Shown: positions 35,783 through 46,241, numbered from the stretch's first letter. The stretch: DNA of 64,000 nucleotides from Sulfolobales archaeon (GCA_038881635.1 JAVZPJ010000003.1:62001-126000), one strand, 5' to 3'. Program-made: numbers and translations. Notes: generated by a model from the letters alone, not told the origin.

Positions 35783-37318
35783 TTATTCTTTTTTCGAGGT
35801 TTTTCTATTGATGATCTCTACAAATGTTTTCAAAGGATCCTTCATTATCTCTGGTATTATCTCGATGAGATTTTGAGGCGATGAGATCCCTTTTCTCATG
35901 TATGCAAGTTCTCCAGCCATTGCATTAATAATAACCCCTGCACATGCTGCTTCAAAAATTGTTCGTGTTCTCGGTATGAGAGATGCTATAACTCCTGTAA
36001 GAACATCTCCTGTACCACCTCTTGCCATATCAGGATTTCCAATAATACTTCTACTTCTACATCTAGAAGATTCGCATACATAATCTACAAACCCCTTCAG
36101 AACAACTACTGCCTCATATTTGCTTGAGATCTCTTTGGCAGCCTCTCTTCTAGAATCAGGATCGTTTCCAATACTTCTATTAAGAAGTATAGATGCTTCA
36201 CCGAGATGAGGTGTGAGTATCGCCTTCCAATTAAATCTTATATCAAGTTCCGAAAGAATTTTAAGAGCATCAGCATCTATCACAACCTTAACTCCTTTTC
36301 TAGAGATTTCTTCTAGAATCTCTTTAACACCTTCTCTAGTATTCTTCGAAAGCCCTATACCAGGTCCTATAGCTATTGAATCAACTCTTCCAATGAGTTC
36401 TCTTAAGACCTCAATCGAATTAGAATTGATCTCTTCACTCTTAAGTTCTACAGGAATGATCTCTGGCGAGAAAGCTCTTTCTAGAACTCTTTCTGGAGAG
36501 GCTAGATAAACAAGATCGCTTCCTGCAGCCCATGCAGCCATAGCTGTGATCCATGGTGCCCCAACATATCTATAGGATCCTCCTATGACAAGCACTCTAC
36601 CCGAGTCACCTTTCTTAGATATCCTCTCTCTCTTCCTCACCCTAGCCTCAACATCTCCAGGTCCTATCTCTTCCCAGGCTTCTGGAGGGATTCCTATATC
36701 TGCTACCACCAGCTCTCCTACACATTCTTTATTCTTCAAAAGCCCTTTCTTGGGAGCATGCATTGTTATTGTAAGATCTGCTCTAACACATATCCCTAGA
36801 TCCTCTCCGCTATCAGGATCCAAACCCGAGGGAAGATCTATAGAAACTCTATATGATTTACTTGAATTGATACCCCTTATAATCTCCGCAATAGAACCCG
36901 TCACACGACCTCTAACACCTGTTCCGAGAAGTGCGTCGATTATGACATCGTAATCCTGAGGTATAGACCCTTCATACCTAAGCATCTTCCAACCACTCCT
37001 TATGAGAACCTCTAGATTGTATCTGGCATCCTCATGCTTTACACTCTCAGGATCTGATGTGAGCATTATATCAACTTGATATCCTAATCCTTTCAAATGT
37101 CTCGCAGCTACAAATCCATCACCTGCTTTGCCTCCTCTACCGGCTACCACTAGAATCCTACTACCTCTCCTGAATCTTCTTCCGATCTCCTCTGCAACAG
37201 ATCTTCCAGCATTCTCCATTAGAAGAAGTGTTGTGACACCTAATGCACTCGAGTTTATTTCAAGCGCTCTCATCTCTACGGTATCAACAGCTTCTCTCCA
37301 TGATATGTTTAAAACCAT
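35783..37318 (-). CDS. nnr: Bifunctional NAD(P)HX epimerase/dehydratase
   Basis: Repairs hydrated NAD(P)H, which forms readily at high temperature. The N-terminal YjeF epimerase domain (residues 1-215) shows VVAGRGGKAGDGFVAARHL and IDALLGTGVRGRVTG; the C-terminal ribokinase-like dehydratase (230-500) shows GRVLVIGGSYRYVGAPWITAMAAWAAGSDLVYLA, AIGPGIGLS and GNPDMARGGTGDVLTGVIASLI. Both active regions are complete at the normal length of about 510 residues. It converges with the permease gene and diverges from reverse gyrase, with a 430-base gap between. Confidence 0.94.
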   Translation of the reverse strand: MVLNISWREAVDTVEMRALEINSSALGVTTLLLMENAGRSVAEEIGRRFRRGSRILVVAGRGGKAGDGFVAARHLKGLGYQVDIMLTSDPESVKHEDARYNLEVLIRSGWKMLRYEGSIPQDYDVIIDALLGTGVRGRVTGSIAEIIRGINSSKSYRVSIDLPSGLDPDSGEDLGICVRADLTITMHAPKKGLLKNKECVGELVVADIGIPPEAWEEIGPGDVEARVRKRERISKKGDSGRVLVIGGSYRYVGAPWITAMAAWAAGSDLVYLASPERVLERAFSPEIIPVELKSEEINSNSIEVLRELIGRVDSIAIGPGIGLSKNTREGVKEILEEISRKGVKVVIDADALKILSELDIRFNWKAILTPHLGEASILLNRSIGNDPDSRREAAKEISSKYEAVVVLKGFVDYVCESSRCRSRSIIGNPDMARGGTGDVLTGVIASLIPRTRTIFEAACAGVIINAMAGELAYMRKGISSPQNLIEIIPEIMKDPLKTFVEIINRKTSKKE

Positions 37319-37748
37319 TGATATCTCCTTTAAAATGCTTATCTATGTACGATTATATTTAATTACTAGATCTCACTGTATAGATCTTATAAAATCTTGA
37401 AACCATTTCGACACAAATAATTCTCAGATCTTTCGAAATCCTTCCAATCTATCAGGTAAGCAAATCTTTCGATCTCAGAGAAAACGAAGATCCATGTCAT
37501 AGACTCTGGAAGCAAAAAGAAGAATATGATAAAGCATTATGCATGGGCATGATTTCATGAGATAACTCTGGAAGCTGCGACAAGCTATAATACCATGAAA
37601 CGATCACCCTAGGATACAGTGAAAGATCCCTGTTGATAGCTCTGGATCTTTGAGATCTTATAATAGATATTTATAGGAGGTATAGGATCTGGCTTACTCG
37701 TTCTTTTTAAGCAATGTATATTATCTGAGCTATTTCTCAGGTTCTAAA
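37319..37748. other. Intergenic region upstream of reverse gyrase
   Basis: 430 bases between divergent nnr and reverse gyrase genes with no protein gene seen. Three short near-repeats (core CTCTGGA preceded by GATA or TAGA) occur at about 37499, 37562 and 37638. A TATA-like CTTTTTAAGC at 37703-37712 probably serves reverse gyrase. Confidence 0.6.
37703..37712 (+). promoter_or_regulatory. Candidate promoter of reverse gyrase
   Basis: CTTTTTAAGC is TATA-like and stands about 41 bases before the ATG, which would give a leader of roughly 15 bases. Confidence 0.45.
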
Positions 37749-40700
37749 ATGCACGTGATCTATAGAGACTCTTGCCCTGCATGTCACGGTCCTATAGATT
37801 CTCTAAGACTTTCTCAGGGACTTCCATGCAGATCTTGTCTCCCCAACCTTCCCAAAGAACTTCTCGCATACGATGAGAATGCTATAGAATATAAGAGAAA
37901 GATTCTATCAGATCTTCTCAGAAACCCTGGAGATTATCTTATCATGAGATATCGTGATGAAGAGTTAGAAGACTTTGAAAGATTTTTCGAAAAGATCTTT
38001 GGAAGAAGCTTGTGGCCTATACAGAGATCGTGGGTTAGAAGACTTCTTGATCGAGAGAGTTTCGCCCTAGTAGCACCTACCGGTGTAGGTAAATCAACTC
38101 TACTACAGCTCTACTCTCTCTATATGGCGGGATTTGGTAAGAAGATCTATTTCATAACACCTACAAGAGATCTAAGTTTGCAAACCTTCGATCGATTAGA
38201 GAAGTTTTCTAGGAGGGCGGGCTCCAATTCTCCTATATATCTATATACCTCCTCCACCGAAGACCTTCTACAAGATTATCTGGATCTCATTTCTAAAGTA
38301 GGTGGTGTTCTCATAACAACATCTGCATTCCTCTCTCGTAGATTTAATGATGTTAATAGGATTAAGTTTGACATAGTCATAGCAGATGATCTAGATGCTA
38401 TACTTAGATCCTCTAGAAATGCAGAAAGAATTCTAGAATTACTAGGCTACTCTAGAGAGATTATTGATTATGCTTACAAGATAAATAGGTTAAAAGAAGA
38501 TCTGTTGTTCTATAAATTCAGCGGTAGAAAAGATCTCTACGAGAAGATCAGGGAAGAGATAGAAGTTTTAAGAGCAAACATCTCATCCTATAATGTTTCA
38601 AATGATGTAGGACAACTGATCGTAGCAACAGCAACTGGGAGAAGTGGTATGAAAACCAGAGTTCTTCAGGAGGTTTTAGGACTTGAGGTAGGGGGTATAC
38701 TAGATTATGTTAGAGAGATCATAGATGCATATAAAGAGATTAGAGATGAAGAAGATCTTGAAAGTATATTAAGAACTCTAGGTCGTGGAACAATTATTTA
38801 CGTCTCAAAGATCTTCAGAAAGAAAGCCGAGGATCTTTATAAGGATCTTAGAGATAAAGGTTTTAAAATAGGGCTGGCCATGTCTGGAAGTAGAGATATG
38901 AAAAGATTTCTAGAAGGAGATCTAGATTACATAATTGCTACCGCAAGCTTCTACGGTGTAGCTGTGAGAGGTATAGATGCTCCTAAGATAGTTAGAAACA
39001 CAGTATTTCTAGAACCTCCCGCTCACATCATAAGTTTAGACAGCTTTCTAAGGGATCCTAGGAAGCTCGCTTTAGTACTTCTAGAGCTATCAAACAAATC
39101 CAGCGAGGCTGCGACAGCTTACAGAGATCTTATGAAGATTGTGAGTAAAATGAGAAGTTCGGAGATCTGGATACTTCGTAAAATGCTTTCAGGAGAATAT
39201 GAGGTTAATGATAGTAAGAGAGAGCTATATGAAAAAATGATTGAATATATAGATCTATGCATGAATCTAATGAGAAACTCCAGCTTAGATAAGATAGTCA
39301 CAAGAATAGGAATTATCAAGATACCCGAGAGAAGAGTTCTAATACCTGATATAATGACATATATACAAGCATCAGGAAGAAGCTCGAGGATCTATAATAA
39401 TACCTTTACTTTAGGCTTCTCACTAGTATTATACGAGGATAGAGATCTCTTAGATTTATTCTTAAGAAAAATGAAAAAACTTTATAACGATTTCGATCTT
39501 AGATCTTTCGATAGCATTGATCTAGATAGAATTAAAAAGCTTCAGGATCATACTAGAAGCGATCTGCCACACAGAGAAGATACTCTTTCAGAGGCTATAA
39601 CTATTAAGAGAGTTCTAATGATAGTTGAGTCTCCTACCAAGGCTAAGACTATAGCAAGACTCTTTGGCTCTAGCTCCAGAAGATCCCATAAAGGTGTTAC
39701 GGTTAGAGAGTTCAGCATAAAAGTAGGAAACAACATTTATGTTGTCGACGTGATAGCTTCACTAGGTCATGTAACAGATCTTGTATCTGATGAGGGTTTA
39801 TACGGAGTCCTCTACGAAGGAGGTTTTACACCTGTCTACGGGTTTATCACGAGATGCCTCTCTTGCGGTTACCAGACTGCTGATAAGGTTAGCAGATGTC
39901 CTCGATGTGGTAGTTCGAAGATGAGATCTCAAGAGATCATCGTAGAGATACTGAGAAAACTAGCTCAATCTGTAGATCTCATCTATATAGCTACAGATCC
40001 TGATGCAGAAGGCGAGAAGATAGCTTTCGATATATCAAATCTAATCGCACCCTACAATCCTAGGATATATAGAATAGAATTTCATGAGATCTCTAGAAAA
40101 GCTATTCTAAAAGCTTTTGAAAATCCGAGGAGAATAGATCCTAGGATCGTAAGTTCTCAGATTGTTAGGAGAATTGATGATAGATGGATAGGCTTCATAG
40201 CCAGCGGATTTCTTCAGAAGAAATACAACATGAAATGGCTCGGTGTAGGTAGAGTTCAAACACCTGTTCTTAAGTGGATTATAGATAGTTATAGCAATTA
40301 TAAGAATAATCTTGGGTATTGGATCTATATTGATACTAGTTATAGGAGCTCCATAGGTCTGCTGAGAATATTTGTAAAAGATAGAAGTGAGGCTGAAACC
40401 ATATTAAAATCAGATTCTTTAACAGTAGACAGTGTAGAGAAGATTAGAAGAGTGTTAAGTCCTCCACCACCTTTCACAACCGATGAAATGCTTTCCTCAG
40501 CAGATTCTGTCTTAGGCTTTACACCTGAGAAAACTATGAGACTAGCCCAGGACCTCTTCGAGTTAGGACTTATAACATATCATAGAACTGATTCAACTCA
40601 TGTATCGGCTAATGGAATCGAAGTAGCTCGGGAGTATGTGTCGAGAGTCTATGGAAAAGAATTCTTCAATCCTAGAAGCTGGGGTGAGGAGAAGGCTCAT

Positions 40701-41438
40701 GAAGCTATAAGACCTGTTTATCCTATGAACATTGAAGAGATCAGAGAATCTTCTCTAGCAGGAGATCTCCACTCTCTAGGTATTAGCGAGTCTCATGAAA
40801 AACTCTACGAACTTATATTCAGAAGATTTATAGCTAGCCAGATGATCGAGGCTGATGTAGAGTATTGTAAGATATATATAGATGTCGGAGGTTATAAGAC
40901 CTATGCAGAAGGACTGTGCAAAGTATATAGAGATGGTTTTCTCAGAGTTTATAACCCCTATAAGATCATACCAGAAGAGCTACAGAAGCCAGGATCCTCT
41001 ATAGAAGCTTCTAATAAATGGGTTAAAAGAGGTTCTCCTACGCCTTTGCTCAGAGGTGGAGATATAATTAGAATGATGAAAGAGAGAAATATTGGAAGAC
41101 CCAGTACCTACACTAAGGCTATCGGGAATAACTTGAGACATGGTTACGTGATCGAGAGTAGGATCAGGAGATATCTCATACCTACAAAACTTGGTATGAA
41201 AGTAGCTGAGGTTCTCCAGAAGATCCATCCAGAGCTTTTATCAGAGAAGGCTACTAGAGATCTCGAGGTTATGCTAGATAGAGTGGCTGAGGGAGGGATC
41301 AATGTTGACGAGATTCTCAAAGATATTCTAAGAGATCTCAGCGTTAGATACCCTAGTGAGATGTTAAAATTACTAGAAATAGAGAACATACCTGTGAAAG
41401 GATTGATCGGAGAGCTTCTAGGTTCTGGCGAAAACTAG
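37749..41438 (+). CDS. rgy: Reverse gyrase
   Basis: Introduces positive supercoils with ATP; found only in thermophiles and hyperthermophiles. At 1229 residues it is full length and unsplit. Order of parts: N-terminal zinc finger (CPACHG...CRSC, residues 9-31), helicase-like domain with Walker A APTGVGKST (about 107) and DDLD box (about 212), then a type IA topoisomerase starting MIVESPTKAKTIARLFG (about 622) with a second zinc finger CLSCGY...CPRCG (about 702-720) and the catalytic tyrosine in LITYHRTDSTHVS (about 943). No intein is present. It is the clearest mark of a hyperthermophilic host. Confidence 0.98.
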   Translation: MHVIYRDSCPACHGPIDSLRLSQGLPCRSCLPNLPKELLAYDENAIEYKRKILSDLLRNPGDYLIMRYRDEELEDFERFFEKIFGRSLWPIQRSWVRRLLDRESFALVAPTGVGKSTLLQLYSLYMAGFGKKIYFITPTRDLSLQTFDRLEKFSRRAGSNSPIYLYTSSTEDLLQDYLDLISKVGGVLITTSAFLSRRFNDVNRIKFDIVIADDLDAILRSSRNAERILELLGYSREIIDYAYKINRLKEDLLFYKFSGRKDLYEKIREEIEVLRANISSYNVSNDVGQLIVATATGRSGMKTRVLQEVLGLEVGGILDYVREIIDAYKEIRDEEDLESILRTLGRGTIIYVSKIFRKKAEDLYKDLRDKGFKIGLAMSGSRDMKRFLEGDLDYIIATASFYGVAVRGIDAPKIVRNTVFLEPPAHIISLDSFLRDPRKLALVLLELSNKSSEAATAYRDLMKIVSKMRSSEIWILRKMLSGEYEVNDSKRELYEKMIEYIDLCMNLMRNSSLDKIVTRIGIIKIPERRVLIPDIMTYIQASGRSSRIYNNTFTLGFSLVLYEDRDLLDLFLRKMKKLYNDFDLRSFDSIDLDRIKKLQDHTRSDLPHREDTLSEAITIKRVLMIVESPTKAKTIARLFGSSSRRSHKGVTVREFSIKVGNNIYVVDVIASLGHVTDLVSDEGLYGVLYEGGFTPVYGFITRCLSCGYQTADKVSRCPRCGSSKMRSQEIIVEILRKLAQSVDLIYIATDPDAEGEKIAFDISNLIAPYNPRIYRIEFHEISRKAILKAFENPRRIDPRIVSSQIVRRIDDRWIGFIASGFLQKKYNMKWLGVGRVQTPVLKWIIDSYSNYKNNLGYWIYIDTSYRSSIGLLRIFVKDRSEAETILKSDSLTVDSVEKIRRVLSPPPPFTTDEMLSSADSVLGFTPEKTMRLAQDLFELGLITYHRTDSTHVSANGIEVAREYVSRVYGKEFFNPRSWGEEKAHEAIRPVYPMNIEEIRESSLAGDLHSLGISESHEKLYELIFRRFIASQMIEADVEYCKIYIDVGGYKTYAEGLCKVYRDGFLRVYNPYKIIPEELQKPGSSIEASNKWVKRGSPTPLLRGGDIIRMMKERNIGRPSTYTKAIGNNLRHGYVIESRIRRYLIPTKLGMKVAEVLQKIHPELLSEKATRDLEVMLDRVAEGGINVDEILKDILRDLSVRYPSEMLKLLEIENIPVKGLIGELLGSGEN

Positions 41439-41510
41439 ATTGCTCATAGCATGAGAGAAGATTTTTAAGAGTTGAGGTAGAAGTATATTGAATTAGAGAA
41501 GTGCATTTCA

Positions 41511-42083
41511 ATGTTTATAAAAAGCCATATAGAGGCTATTCGCAGTATCGAGATGCATAAGCCTGTGAGAGTTATGATCCTACAAGATCTTGGGAAAACA
41601 GTTTTTTCAGATGTGGATCTTATAAAAGGAGTTGAGGTGGAGCTACCCAGATGGCTTGCAGAAGGTCTTGAGAAGATAGGTTACGCCAGGATCCAAAGAA
41701 GTTTAAGAAGTCTAGAGGATCTTAATAAGATAAGGTATCAAGAAGAATCTAGATTTGAAGAGTCTAAGATAGAGCTCTACAAGATCTCCTATGATATGTA
41801 TCTTGAGAGCGAGAAGATAGTTAGAGATTATAGAGAAAAACTTGAGAGCAAGGATCCTAGGGTTTTTCAGGAATTTGAGAAGGTGAAGAAAGTGGTCCAA
41901 AGAATTCTAAGACTTAGATTTAGAAAGATACTCTATCTCATACAAGTCTCGGAAAACATTGATGAGGATCTAGAGAGAAAAATGAGTTTAGAAGAGAAAG
42001 CTTTCTATAGATACTTCCTTAAAGGTATTTACCAGTGGATCAAGGATCTAGAGAGACTTGTAATAGGTGATGATAATGTCTAG
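41511..42083 (+). CDS. gins23: GINS complex subunit Gins23
   Basis: A 190-residue replisome subunit that links MCM to other fork proteins. The small B domain comes first (VRVMILQDLGKTVFSDVDLIKGVEVELPRWLAEGL), followed by the helical A domain (residues 60-180); this B-A order is that of the Gins23 class rather than Gins15. The gene lies directly upstream of mcm and overlaps it by 8 bases, the arrangement known from Sulfolobus. A TATA-like GATTTTTAAGAG is at 41460-41471. The start is ATG with weak Shine-Dalgarno context. Confidence 0.88.
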   Translation: MFIKSHIEAIRSIEMHKPVRVMILQDLGKTVFSDVDLIKGVEVELPRWLAEGLEKIGYARIQRSLRSLEDLNKIRYQEESRFEESKIELYKISYDMYLESEKIVRDYREKLESKDPRVFQEFEKVKKVVQRILRLRFRKILYLIQVSENIDEDLERKMSLEEKAFYRYFLKGIYQWIKDLERLVIGDDNV

Positions 42084-44166
42084 CGAGATAACGCAAGAGT
42101 TAGCGTCAAGAGAAACCTTAGAGAAATTTAGAGAGGCGGTATTAGAGTTATTAGAAAGCTTCTCCGATGAATCTGGAAATCTTAAATATCGTGAGAGAGT
42201 TTCAGAAGCTCTGAGAAGAGGAAGAAGATCTGTAGCCATAGACTTCATGGATATCTACGCTTTCAACGAGGATCTAGCAAAGTTCTTGAGAAATGAACCT
42301 CTAAGAGCTATCAAAGAGATCTTTCAACCTGCATTGGATTCATACGTAAGGTCTGAATTTAATGTAGAAGTATCTCTAAAGCCTAGATTCAGACAGCTTC
42401 CAGAGTCCTATAGAATTAGGGATTTAAGAAACGAACATCTAGAGAAACTCATACAGATCGATGGAATCGTGGTTAGAATGACCCCTCCAAAGCAGAGAAT
42501 CTCTAGAGCTGTGTTCGTACATTCGGAATGTGGAGGTAAGTTTGAGGTTGAAGTTGATCGAGAGTATTTTGAGATGCCCAGAACATGTCCTCTATGTCAG
42601 TCTTCGAAAGGCTCTTTTGAAATGATCGAAGAAGAGAATATCTATGTAGACTACCAAAAGATCGTGGTTTCGGAGATGCCTGAGGAGATACCTCCAGGCC
42701 ATATGCCGAGACAACTTACAATAGTCTTAGAAGAAGATCTTGTAGATATAGCCAGACCTGGTGATAGAGTCTCTATAACAGGAGTTCTGAGACTGGCTAG
42801 AGATAGAGCTGTGTCTAGAAAGAGAGCAATAAGATCTGTCTACGATGCAGAACTTTATGCAAGCAACATAGAATTAAGCCATAAAGGAATTGAACAGGTA
42901 GAGCTTACAGAGAGAGATATAGAAGAGATCAGAAGACTTGCTCGCGACCCTATGATTAGGAGAAGAATTATAGCAAGTATTGCACCGACGATCTATGGTT
43001 TATGGGATATTAAGGAAGCCATAGCACTGCTACTCTTCGGAGGAGTACCTAAGTATAGAGAAGATGGTACGAGAGTAAGAGGTGATATACATGTTCTCAT
43101 AATAGGAGACCCCGGTACTGCTAAATCTCAACTGCTTCAATTCACATCTAAGATAGCTCCTAGAGGGATATTCACTACAGGAAGAGGTTCTACAGCTGCA
43201 GGACTTACAGCTTCTGTTTTGAGAGATAAAACAACCGGAGAATACTATCTAGAAGCCGGAGCTTTAGTTCTAGGAGATCTTGGTGTCGTATGTATAGATG
43301 AGATAGATAAGATGAGGGAAGAAGATCGTGTTGCCATACATGAAGCTCTTGAACAACAGACTGTATCAATATCTAAGGCAGGCATCCATGCCACATTAAA
43401 TGCTAGAGCATCTGTTCTAGCTGCTGGCAATCCAAAGTATGGAAGGTATGAAGATGATAGGCATATCACGGATAATATAAATCTCCCTGTCACAATACTC
43501 TCAAGATTCGATCTTATATTTGTGTTGAAAGATAAGCCAAGTCCTGAGGAGGACAGAAGACTTGCATCATACATTGTAGAGGCACACTCTAGATATGATG
43601 AGATCAAACCCTCTATAGATCCTCAACTTCTTAAGAAGTACATAGCTTATGCCAGAACTCATGTGAAGCCTGTACTAAGCGATGAAGCTAGGAAAATGCT
43701 AGTAGACTTTTTTGTAGAGATGAGAAGAGCTGCTGCTGAGAGTAAGGGATCTACTCCTATTAGTATCACCGCTAGACAGATGGAATCTCTGATAAGACTT
43801 GCAGAAGCTCACGCTAGAATGGCTCTTAAAGAGGTTGTAGATGTAGAGGATGCTTCTGAAGCTATTAGAATGATGCTTCTAGTCTTGAGTAATGTTGGAC
43901 TTGATATAGAGACTAAAGAGATCGATATAGACAGTATTATGACTGGAAAACCTTTGAGCAAGAGAAGGAAGATTCATGAAATAGAAGATGTTATAAGACA
44001 GATTACAAAGATCGAGGGTAAAACCTGTGCTCCATTAAACGAAATCATAAATAGGCTTCAGCAGCAGAACATACCTCAAGAAGAGATTGAAAGACTTCTG
44101 AATACATTATATAGAGAAGGTATAGTATCCCAGGTGAAGATACATTGTTATAGACTTGTAGAGTGA
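42076..44166 (+). CDS. mcm: Replicative helicase MCM
   Basis: The hexameric replication helicase. N-terminal part (1-260) has a zinc site (HSECGG...CPLC). The AAA+ core shows Walker A GDPGTAKSQLL (about 343), Walker B VCIDEIDKM, sensor 1 AAGNPKYGRY and the arginine finger in LSRFDLIF. A C-terminal winged helix follows (IEGKTCAPLNEIINRLQQQNIPQEEIERLLNTLYREGIV). GGTGATG before the ATG at 42076 makes this the better start than the GTG at 42067. It is about 697 residues, the usual archaeal length, and has no intein. Confidence 0.97.
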   Translation: MSSEITQELASRETLEKFREAVLELLESFSDESGNLKYRERVSEALRRGRRSVAIDFMDIYAFNEDLAKFLRNEPLRAIKEIFQPALDSYVRSEFNVEVSLKPRFRQLPESYRIRDLRNEHLEKLIQIDGIVVRMTPPKQRISRAVFVHSECGGKFEVEVDREYFEMPRTCPLCQSSKGSFEMIEEENIYVDYQKIVVSEMPEEIPPGHMPRQLTIVLEEDLVDIARPGDRVSITGVLRLARDRAVSRKRAIRSVYDAELYASNIELSHKGIEQVELTERDIEEIRRLARDPMIRRRIIASIAPTIYGLWDIKEAIALLLFGGVPKYREDGTRVRGDIHVLIIGDPGTAKSQLLQFTSKIAPRGIFTTGRGSTAAGLTASVLRDKTTGEYYLEAGALVLGDLGVVCIDEIDKMREEDRVAIHEALEQQTVSISKAGIHATLNARASVLAAGNPKYGRYEDDRHITDNINLPVTILSRFDLIFVLKDKPSPEEDRRLASYIVEAHSRYDEIKPSIDPQLLKKYIAYARTHVKPVLSDEARKMLVDFFVEMRRAAAESKGSTPISITARQMESLIRLAEAHARMALKEVVDVEDASEAIRMMLLVLSNVGLDIETKEIDIDSIMTGKPLSKRRKIHEIEDVIRQITKIEGKTCAPLNEIINRLQQQNIPQEEIERLLNTLYREGIVSQVKIHCYRLVE

Positions 44167-44954
44167 ATCGAATGATATCTCAAGATGCTATAAAGTGGAT
44201 CGGTTATCTAGCTACAGTCATAACTCTTTTAATAGCATCATATAGCGATGTTAAAAGAAGAGAAGTAGATCCTAGGCTATGGATTTTTCCAAGCGTAGCA
44301 GGTTTGATTCTTATAATGCTAAGACTTCCAATTGAGAATGATCTGATCTCATATCTCTTGATAGGTTTGATCTCGCCAATAATAGTTCTAGCTCTATCTC
44401 TAATGAATCTAATAGGTTTCGCCGATTTTATAGCTATGATCGTTATAACCCTGCTACTGCCGAAGCCTTTCTATGGAGAGACTCTTCTTCCACCTTCTCT
44501 AGTAATCCTTCTACTCTCTAATATAATATACGGTGTCTCAATGACTCCTTTTATCATTAGAAACATTTTTTTCTCTAGATTAATATTAGAGAAGTGCAAC
44601 TCCTTAACGAAGTCGCTTCTGGTAATAATTACAGGACTTCCTATGAGATCTAGCACTTATATAAGCTCAGGATACTTCTTTCCATTATTATATCCCGTTA
44701 GAAGAGAAGATGGATACATAACCTGGATCTGTAGAACAAGCTTTGACATTAATGAGGATCCTAATACTCTGAAAAATGAGATCAGAAGACTTCTCAATGA
44801 AGGCTTGATCAACGGTGACGAGATTTTGATAGTTTCTTGGGGAGCTCCATACATACTATTCTTACTACTAGGCGTCCTGCTATATCCTCTAACAGCTTCT
44901 ATGATAGAGAGTTTCTTCAGATTTCTGATTCTTCACATAGCATTTTTCCATTGA
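44163..44954 (+). CDS. A24-family prepilin/preflagellin peptidase-like protein
   Basis: A membrane aspartic peptidase that would remove class III signal peptides from pilins or archaellins. The first catalytic Asp lies in ASYSDVKRREVDPRLWIFP and the second in GFADF, a variant of the GxGD motif. About six spans are present, plus an added C-terminal domain (residues 155-230) not found in the smallest PibD proteins. It starts inside the stop of mcm (GTG at 44163, or ATG three codons on), so it is translated from the replication operon. No pilin gene is near. Confidence 0.78.
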   Translation: MNRMISQDAIKWIGYLATVITLLIASYSDVKRREVDPRLWIFPSVAGLILIMLRLPIENDLISYLLIGLISPIIVLALSLMNLIGFADFIAMIVITLLLPKPFYGETLLPPSLVILLLSNIIYGVSMTPFIIRNIFFSRLILEKCNSLTKSLLVIITGLPMRSSTYISSGYFFPLLYPVRREDGYITWICRTSFDINEDPNTLKNEIRRLLNEGLINGDEILIVSWGAPYILFLLLGVLLYPLTASMIESFFRFLILHIAFFH

Positions 44955-45011
44955 GAAATCTCTCCAGTTTAATACTATTAATCTTCCACAGTATTCTATC
45001 AGGAAGGAAAA

Positions 45012-46241
45012 ATGGTTGCTCAATCAAGTATTCTGATAGGTATTATTGGTAAGACTAACGTCGGTAAATCCACGTTATTCTCGGCAATGACCATGATTCC
45101 TGTAAAAATAGAGAACAGACCTTTTGTCACTATAGAGCCTAACATAGGGATTGGATATGTGAGAAAGGTTTGCGCTCATGTATCTTTAAATCTACCTAGG
45201 TGCGACGCTAGAAATTCTATATGTGTGAATGGAAATAGATTTATTCCGGTGAAACTAATGGATGTAGCAGGCTTGATCAGAGGCGCTCATGAAGGGCGTG
45301 GCCTTGGAAACAAGTTTCTAGACGATCTAAGACAAGCAGATCTTCTAATACATGTTATAGATGCGGCAGGATCTACTGATCGTGAAGGTAATCCTGTAAA
45401 ACCCGGATCCTATGATCCTTATGATGATGTGTTAGATATAGAGAGAGAAATAGATCTCTGGATGTATTCTATTATAAGAAGAGATTGGGATAAATTCTCA
45501 AGAGGTTTAGATCATCTTTCGCCATCAGACGCTCACACAAGACTCGCGCAGAGACTTTCAGGACTTTCAATAAAACTAAACCATGTGGTTCAAGCCTTAG
45601 AAGAAACTGATCTAGCGAGAAAGAAATTTTCCTCATGGACTGAAGAAGATCTCCTGATCTTCACAACAACTCTTAGAAAGATCTCGAAGCCTACCATAAT
45701 AGCTGCGAACAAAGCCGACATTCCTGAGGCGCGAGATCTAATTAAAAGTCTCATGGAGAGACTTAAAGACAGAATTATAATACCAGTATCTGCAGAATAC
45801 GAGCTAGCACTGAGAAAAGCTTCCTCACAGGGTTTGATAAGATACATACCAGGAGATGAGGATTTCGAGATCTCTGATATGAAGAGGATATCCGCTATTC
45901 AGTTAAAAGCTTTGGAGAAGATAAGATCTTTTATGAAGATCTATGGAGGTACTGGAGTTCAAAAATTATTAGATACAGCTGTTTTCAACATGCTTAACAT
46001 GATTGTCGTATATCCTGTCGAGGATCCTAACAGATACACTGACTCATCAGGTGCCATACTTCCAGACGCGTTACTCGTTAGAAGAGGTGCTACAGCGAGA
46101 GATTTAGCATACATGATACATACGGATCTTGGGGAGGGATTTCTCTATGCTATTAACGCCAGGAGTAAGAATAGAATCGGAGCTGACTATATCTTAGAAG
46201 ATGGTGATGTTATCAAGATCGTCTCTACGAAGAAAAGATAG
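45012..46241 (+). CDS. Obg/YchF-like GTPase with TGS domain
   Basis: A 409-residue GTPase. G1 is GIIGKTNVGKSTLF, G3 is MDVAGLIRGAHEGRGLGNKF, and G4 is AANKADIPEA. The C-terminal TGS domain (GFLYAINARSKNRIGADYILEDGDVIKIVST) is typical. This is the archaeal form of the YchF/OLA1 branch, with a long insert (about residues 135-220). Such proteins associate with ribosomes and may respond to stress. AGGAAGG directly before the ATG supports the start. Confidence 0.92.
   Translation: MVAQSSILIGIIGKTNVGKSTLFSAMTMIPVKIENRPFVTIEPNIGIGYVRKVCAHVSLNLPRCDARNSICVNGNRFIPVKLMDVAGLIRGAHEGRGLGNKFLDDLRQADLLIHVIDAAGSTDREGNPVKPGSYDPYDDVLDIEREIDLWMYSIIRRDWDKFSRGLDHLSPSDAHTRLAQRLSGLSIKLNHVVQALEETDLARKKFSSWTEEDLLIFTTTLRKISKPTIIAANKADIPEARDLIKSLMERLKDRIIIPVSAEYELALRKASSQGLIRYIPGDEDFEISDMKRISAIQLKALEKIRSFMKIYGGTGVQKLLDTAVFNMLNMIVVYPVEDPNRYTDSSGAILPDALLVRRGATARDLAYMIHTDLGEGFLYAINARSKNRIGADYILEDGDVIKIVSTKKR

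Noticed and set aside
37495-37650. Repeated CTCTGGA elements considered as a CRISPR remnant
   Set aside because: Repeats are only about 15 bases, imperfect and three in number, with no leader or cas gene nearby.
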